Shown: positions 61,377 to 64,000 of the stretch, piece by piece
Numbering within the stretch: position 1 is the stretch's first letter
Layout: each line of letters starts with the position of its first letter
NCBI GenBank assembly: GCA_024640885.1
Contig: JAHEEC010000002.1
Location: 1-64,000, forward strand
Direction of reading: 5' to 3'
Source: Bacteroidota bacterium
GTDB taxonomy: Bacteria; Bacteroidota; Bacteroidia; Bacteroidales; GCA-2748055
DNA length: 64,000 nt
Notes under the pieces: model-generated
Told to the model about the DNA's origin: nothing
Seen by the model: the letters and a program-made list of their open reading frames with translations, nothing else
Database searches by the model: none
Translations under genes and position numbers: made by a program

Positions 61377-62276
61377 ATGAAAAAATTCATGATCATTGGA
61401 GTCATTGTATGGATGGGAGCAATGACGGGGTGTTATTATAACGGTCCTTGCCTGGACGGCAATGGTCCCTCGGTTGCAGAGACCCGTGCCACCGGTAATT
61501 TTACCGGGATAAACAATACGGGCTCCTTTAGCGTATTTGTTTCCAGGTCCGATGAATTTAGCGTTGAGGTGGTGGCCCAGGAGAACCTGCTTCCAATCAT
61601 CGAAACCTACGTATCGGGATATACCCTGATCATAGAGACGAAAAACGGTACCTGTTTCAGGTCAGATCTGCCTGTTGAAGTCTATGTGACCCTGCCAGAA
61701 CTGGAAGTATTGAAGCTCTCCGGATCAGGTAAGCTGATCGCTGATATTGCGGAGAATCCGGTTTTCGAGTGTTCTAACTCGGGCTCGGGTTTTGTTGGCG
61801 TAGATACGGTTTATGCGGCAATCCTATCCATCGGGAATTCTGGATCGGGAACGGTAAATGTGCTGGAATCGCATGTGAGTGATATGAACCTGGTTCAGTC
61901 CGGTTCAGGCACCATTGAGTCGGGAATCGCTTATGGAACTGAAGAGGTTACCATTCGTCACAGCTCATCGGGCCGTGTAAAAGCAAACCTGGTCGATGGC
62001 AGCCTGATAAGTGCAACCATGAGCGGATCCGGAAGTATTGTCCTTGCGGGGGATTTAAACAGGGCGGATTATACCCTGAATTCATCCGGCAGGATCGATG
62101 CGCTCGAACTTGTGGCTGCGGATGTGAAAGCAAAAAACACCGGTTCAGGGACGATCTTTCTCTGGGCCACAGAGCTCCTTCATGCCACCATTACCGGTTC
62201 GGGAAATATTTTGTACCGCGGACAACCTACCATTAGCTTCCAGATCACCGGGTCAGGGAGCCTGAGGCCCTATTAG
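61377..62276 (+). CDS. GIN-domain (DUF2807) lipoprotein
   Basis: 299 residues. A lipoprotein-like signal ends at MTGCYYNG. The mature protein is a right-handed beta-solenoid-like array of short glycine/serine-rich turns: NTGSFSVFVSR, LSGSGKLIADI, NSGSGFVGVD, NSGSGTVNVL, QSGSGTIESG, MSGSGSIVLAG and so on to ITGSGSLRPY. This is typical of head-GIN domain proteins in Bacteroidota, which are envelope-associated and of unknown function. Convergent with rsmI. Confidence 0.87.
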   Translation: MKKFMIIGVIVWMGAMTGCYYNGPCLDGNGPSVAETRATGNFTGINNTGSFSVFVSRSDEFSVEVVAQENLLPIIETYVSGYTLIIETKNGTCFRSDLPVEVYVTLPELEVLKLSGSGKLIADIAENPVFECSNSGSGFVGVDTVYAAILSIGNSGSGTVNVLESHVSDMNLVQSGSGTIESGIAYGTEEVTIRHSSSGRVKANLVDGSLISATMSGSGSIVLAGDLNRADYTLNSSGRIDALELVAADVKAKNTGSGTIFLWATELLHATITGSGNILYRGQPTISFQITGSGSLRPY

Positions 62277-62294
62277 GTCCGTGATAAACAGGGA

Positions 62295-62966
62295 TTATTT
62301 GAATCCGTCAACGATCAGAACGATCTCACCCTTCACCACGCCCTGGCTGAAGTGTTCCGCCAGCCAGCCCAGGGTACCTCTTACGGTCTCCTCGTGAATC
62401 TTGGTTAGTTCCCGGGAGACCGAAGCTTTTCTCTCAGGACCAAAATATTCGGATAATTGCACCAGCGTCTTGACAAGCCTGAAGGGCGATTCATAGAGGA
62501 TGATGGTCCGGGGTTCCGATGACAGTTCCTTGAGTTTCGTCTGCCTTCCTTTTTTCTGGGGTAAAAAACCCTCAAAAATGAACCGGTCTGACGGCAGGCC
62601 GGAATTGACAAGCGCAGGGATAAATGCTGTAGCCCCGGGAAGGGTTTCCACTGCCACACCCTTTTCAATGCATTCCCTAACAAGGAGGAATCCCGGATCG
62701 GAGATACCCGGTGTGCCGGCATCTGTGATAAGCGCCATGGAGACACCACCCTGGATCCTCTGCACGAGCGATTCCAGTGTTCGATGTTCATTGAACTTGT
62801 GATGGGATTGAACCGGTTTACTGATTTGAAAATGTTTCAGGAGTATCCCTGATTTCCTTGTATCTTCCGCCAGCACAAGATCCACCTGCTTCAAAACCTC
62901 CAGGGCCCTCAGGGTGATGTCCCCCAGGTTTCCGATGGGGGTGGGTACCAGGTAGAGTTTTGACAT
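62295..62966 (-). CDS. rsmI: 16S rRNA (cytidine1402-2'-O)-methyltransferase
   Basis: 223 residues of the tetrapyrrole-methylase-like fold. Motifs are LYLVPTPIGNLGDITLRALEVL, VLAEDTRKSGILLKHF, ALITDAGTPGISDPGFLLV and LPGATAFIPALVNSGLP. It methylates C1402 of 16S rRNA. Shorter than the enterobacterial enzyme because it lacks the C-terminal extension, which I believe is common in this phylum. It follows the 62968 gene by one base. Confidence 0.96.
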   Translation of the reverse strand: MSKLYLVPTPIGNLGDITLRALEVLKQVDLVLAEDTRKSGILLKHFQISKPVQSHHKFNEHRTLESLVQRIQGGVSMALITDAGTPGISDPGFLLVRECIEKGVAVETLPGATAFIPALVNSGLPSDRFIFEGFLPQKKGRQTKLKELSSEPRTIILYESPFRLVKTLVQLSEYFGPERKASVSRELTKIHEETVRGTLGWLAEHFSQGVVKGEIVLIVDGFK

Positions 62967-62967
62967 T

Positions 62968-63699
62968 TTATTGCTTTACATACCTCCGCTTGATCAATCC
63001 CGAAAGGATCTCAACGCCGCCATGGTCCATGGAACCGCTGAAATGCGACTCAAGCAGGCCATGTGCCTTATGATAATCACCAGCAGTTTCCAGGCTGGTG
63101 AGCAGGAAGCTGAATTTTTCCGTGTCACCGTTAAATAATTCCCTGATGATCAGGAACCGATCGTTGATTCCCATATTCCGTGCGATGTTATCGATAGGTG
63201 GTCCCGTCAGTTTTGAATCCAGGAGTTTGACCCTTTGTCCGGCCAGGTTTTCATTAATGCTTGATTCGGCAGAGAATTTTTCGGCAAGTATTTCGGCCTC
63301 TTTTCTGGTCGCCTGTCGGGGAGAGCTCTTCACTTCATCGGGCTGCCTGACCTCCTCTTCCAGGTTTTCCTCAGGGACCTGTTTTACCTCTTTCTGCGAT
63401 TGCTCCTCAGCAACTTGTTTGACCTCAGGTGCCGGTTTAATCTCCTGCCTGGGATCTGCCTCCGGGACAGGGTCAGGATCCATCACTGGAGCAGGTATTT
63501 CGGGTTTTTCGGGAGCAAATAACTCATTTAATCTGTCGGCCTTGATCATGGTTAAAATCTCATAGACATTTCTCAGCTTTGAGAGCGCCAGGTCAAGTTC
63601 AATGGCAGATCCATCCCTAGAATTTTGAAGGTTCCCGACCAATTTTTCTATATCTTGTATATCTTTAGTCAGGATTTCTATGGTGTATCTTATTTCCAT
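62968..63699 (-). CDS. Hypothetical protein with acidic, proline-rich linker
   Basis: 243 residues from ATG 63699 (MEIRYTIEILTKDIQD). A predicted N-terminal coiled coil covers about 1-55. A low-complexity Glu/Pro/Val-rich linker follows (about 65-145, with repeated EVKQVPEE-like units), and a helical C-terminal domain of about 90 residues ends the protein (NMGINDRFLIIRELFNGDTEKF, ETAGDYHKAHGLLESHF). Family not recognised with certainty. It lies one base before rsmI and diverges from tdk. Confidence 0.7.
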   Translation of the reverse strand: MEIRYTIEILTKDIQDIEKLVGNLQNSRDGSAIELDLALSKLRNVYEILTMIKADRLNELFAPEKPEIPAPVMDPDPVPEADPRQEIKPAPEVKQVAEEQSQKEVKQVPEENLEEEVRQPDEVKSSPRQATRKEAEILAEKFSAESSINENLAGQRVKLLDSKLTGPPIDNIARNMGINDRFLIIRELFNGDTEKFSFLLTSLETAGDYHKAHGLLESHFSGSMDHGGVEILSGLIKRRYVKQ

Positions 63700-63767
63700 A
63701 ATATTTCTGCACTTTAGGTAATGGGGTCCATACAAAACTAACGATAATCTTCATATAATCTTATATC

Positions 63768-64000
63768 ATGTTTCTTGAAAACACGGCAGGGAATGCTAAT
63801 GGACAGGGTTGGATCGAGGTGATCACCGGCTCCATGTTTTCAGGAAAGACCGAAGAGCTGATCCGTCGATTGAAAAGGGCCAGGATTGCCAGGCAAAAAG
63901 TGGAGATTTTCAAGCCCAGGATCGAGGTGAGGTATTCAGTGGAGCAGGTGGTTTCCCATGATGACAATGCCATCCACAGCACCCCTGTGGATTCCTCGGC
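63768..64000 (+). CDS. tdk: Thymidine kinase, N-terminal part (runs off right edge)
   Basis: The first 77 codons are present. The P-loop [20 protein letters not shown] is typical of type II thymidine kinase, followed by [11 protein letters not shown] and [11 protein letters not shown] (the usual FKP and S-H-D/N-G regions). It salvages thymidine with ATP. The remainder with the zinc-binding cysteines lies beyond 64000. Confidence 0.93.
   Translation, partial: MFLENTAGNANGQGWIEVITGSMFSGKTEELIRRLKRARIARQKVEIFKPRIEVRYSVEQVVSHDDNAIHSTPVDSS

Noticed and set aside
62295-62966. rsmI as a truncated gene
   Set aside because: It has a proper start, all core motifs and a stop; the missing C-terminal extension is probably a phylum feature.

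Overview
This window looks like a chromosomal segment from a free-living, respiring member of the Bacteroidota, probably a Bacteroidales/Marinilabiliales-type lineage (the finer placement is inference). Supporting signs are a type IX secretion C-terminal sorting domain, an ECF sigma/FecR/STN-carboxypeptidase-like regulatory set, DUF4136 and GIN-domain surface proteins, a compact trpEGDCFBA operon, and repeated TAnnTTTG (-7) boxes upstream of starts, the Bacteroidota housekeeping promoter element. No rRNA, tRNA, CRISPR array, insertion sequence or prophage was seen, and no gene-free stretch exceeds 300 bp.

Layout. 1-9850 (minus) is a redox cluster. In transcription order it encodes a tetraheme cytochrome c, a Tat-exported four-cluster FeS protein, an NrfD-type membrane subunit, a DUF2339-like membrane protein, a b-type-cytochrome-like protein, a membrane-anchored FAD/ferredoxin oxidoreductase, a 20-heme cytochrome and a cytochrome with at least 22 hemes built from 216-bp tandem repeats and running off the left edge. 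A divergent MerR regulator with a two-CW cysteine domain (9992) is its likely controller. 10442-15729 holds a TPR protein, gcvP, an MBL hydrolase and pcm. 15843 is a polyprenyl-phosphate sugar transferase. 17269-23442 has an M3 peptidase, an orphan groES, a thioredoxin/glutaredoxin fusion, a Crp-family regulator and an S9 peptidase. 23503-28369 is an ECF sigma/anti-sigma locus flanked by two paralogous carboxypeptidase-regulatory-domain proteins. 28473-31903 has an SDR, a DUF4136 lipoprotein and a porin plus FMN-binding protein pair.

32734-39441 is a complete tryptophan operon (E-G-D-C-F-B-A) preceded by a promoter, a 19-codon leader peptide with three consecutive Trp codons and a strong intrinsic terminator: a textbook-style attenuator absent from the ORF track. 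39465-52512 (minus) carries cell-envelope and translation genes: a beta-barrel protein and lipoprotein, ddl, an RluA-family synthase, a T9SS cargo protein, a PASTA protein, an FAD oxidoreductase, a GT39/TPR membrane protein, rpmH, rsmG, a second ECF sigma factor and a GT2 enzyme. 52597-59280 has tgt, an LptF/G permease, an acyl-CoA carboxyltransferase with a biotin carrier, ispE and dnaB. 59277-61093 carries three secreted paralogs made of a 19-residue WMxxPFE repeat that I do not recognise. The window closes with a GIN-domain protein, rsmI, a hypothetical protein and the start of tdk.

The strongest candidates for something new are the multiheme/NrfD/FAD redox cluster with its two-CW MerR gene, the WMxxPFE repeat family, and the trp leader attenuator. 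Function assignments rest on reading motifs by eye; no search was run.
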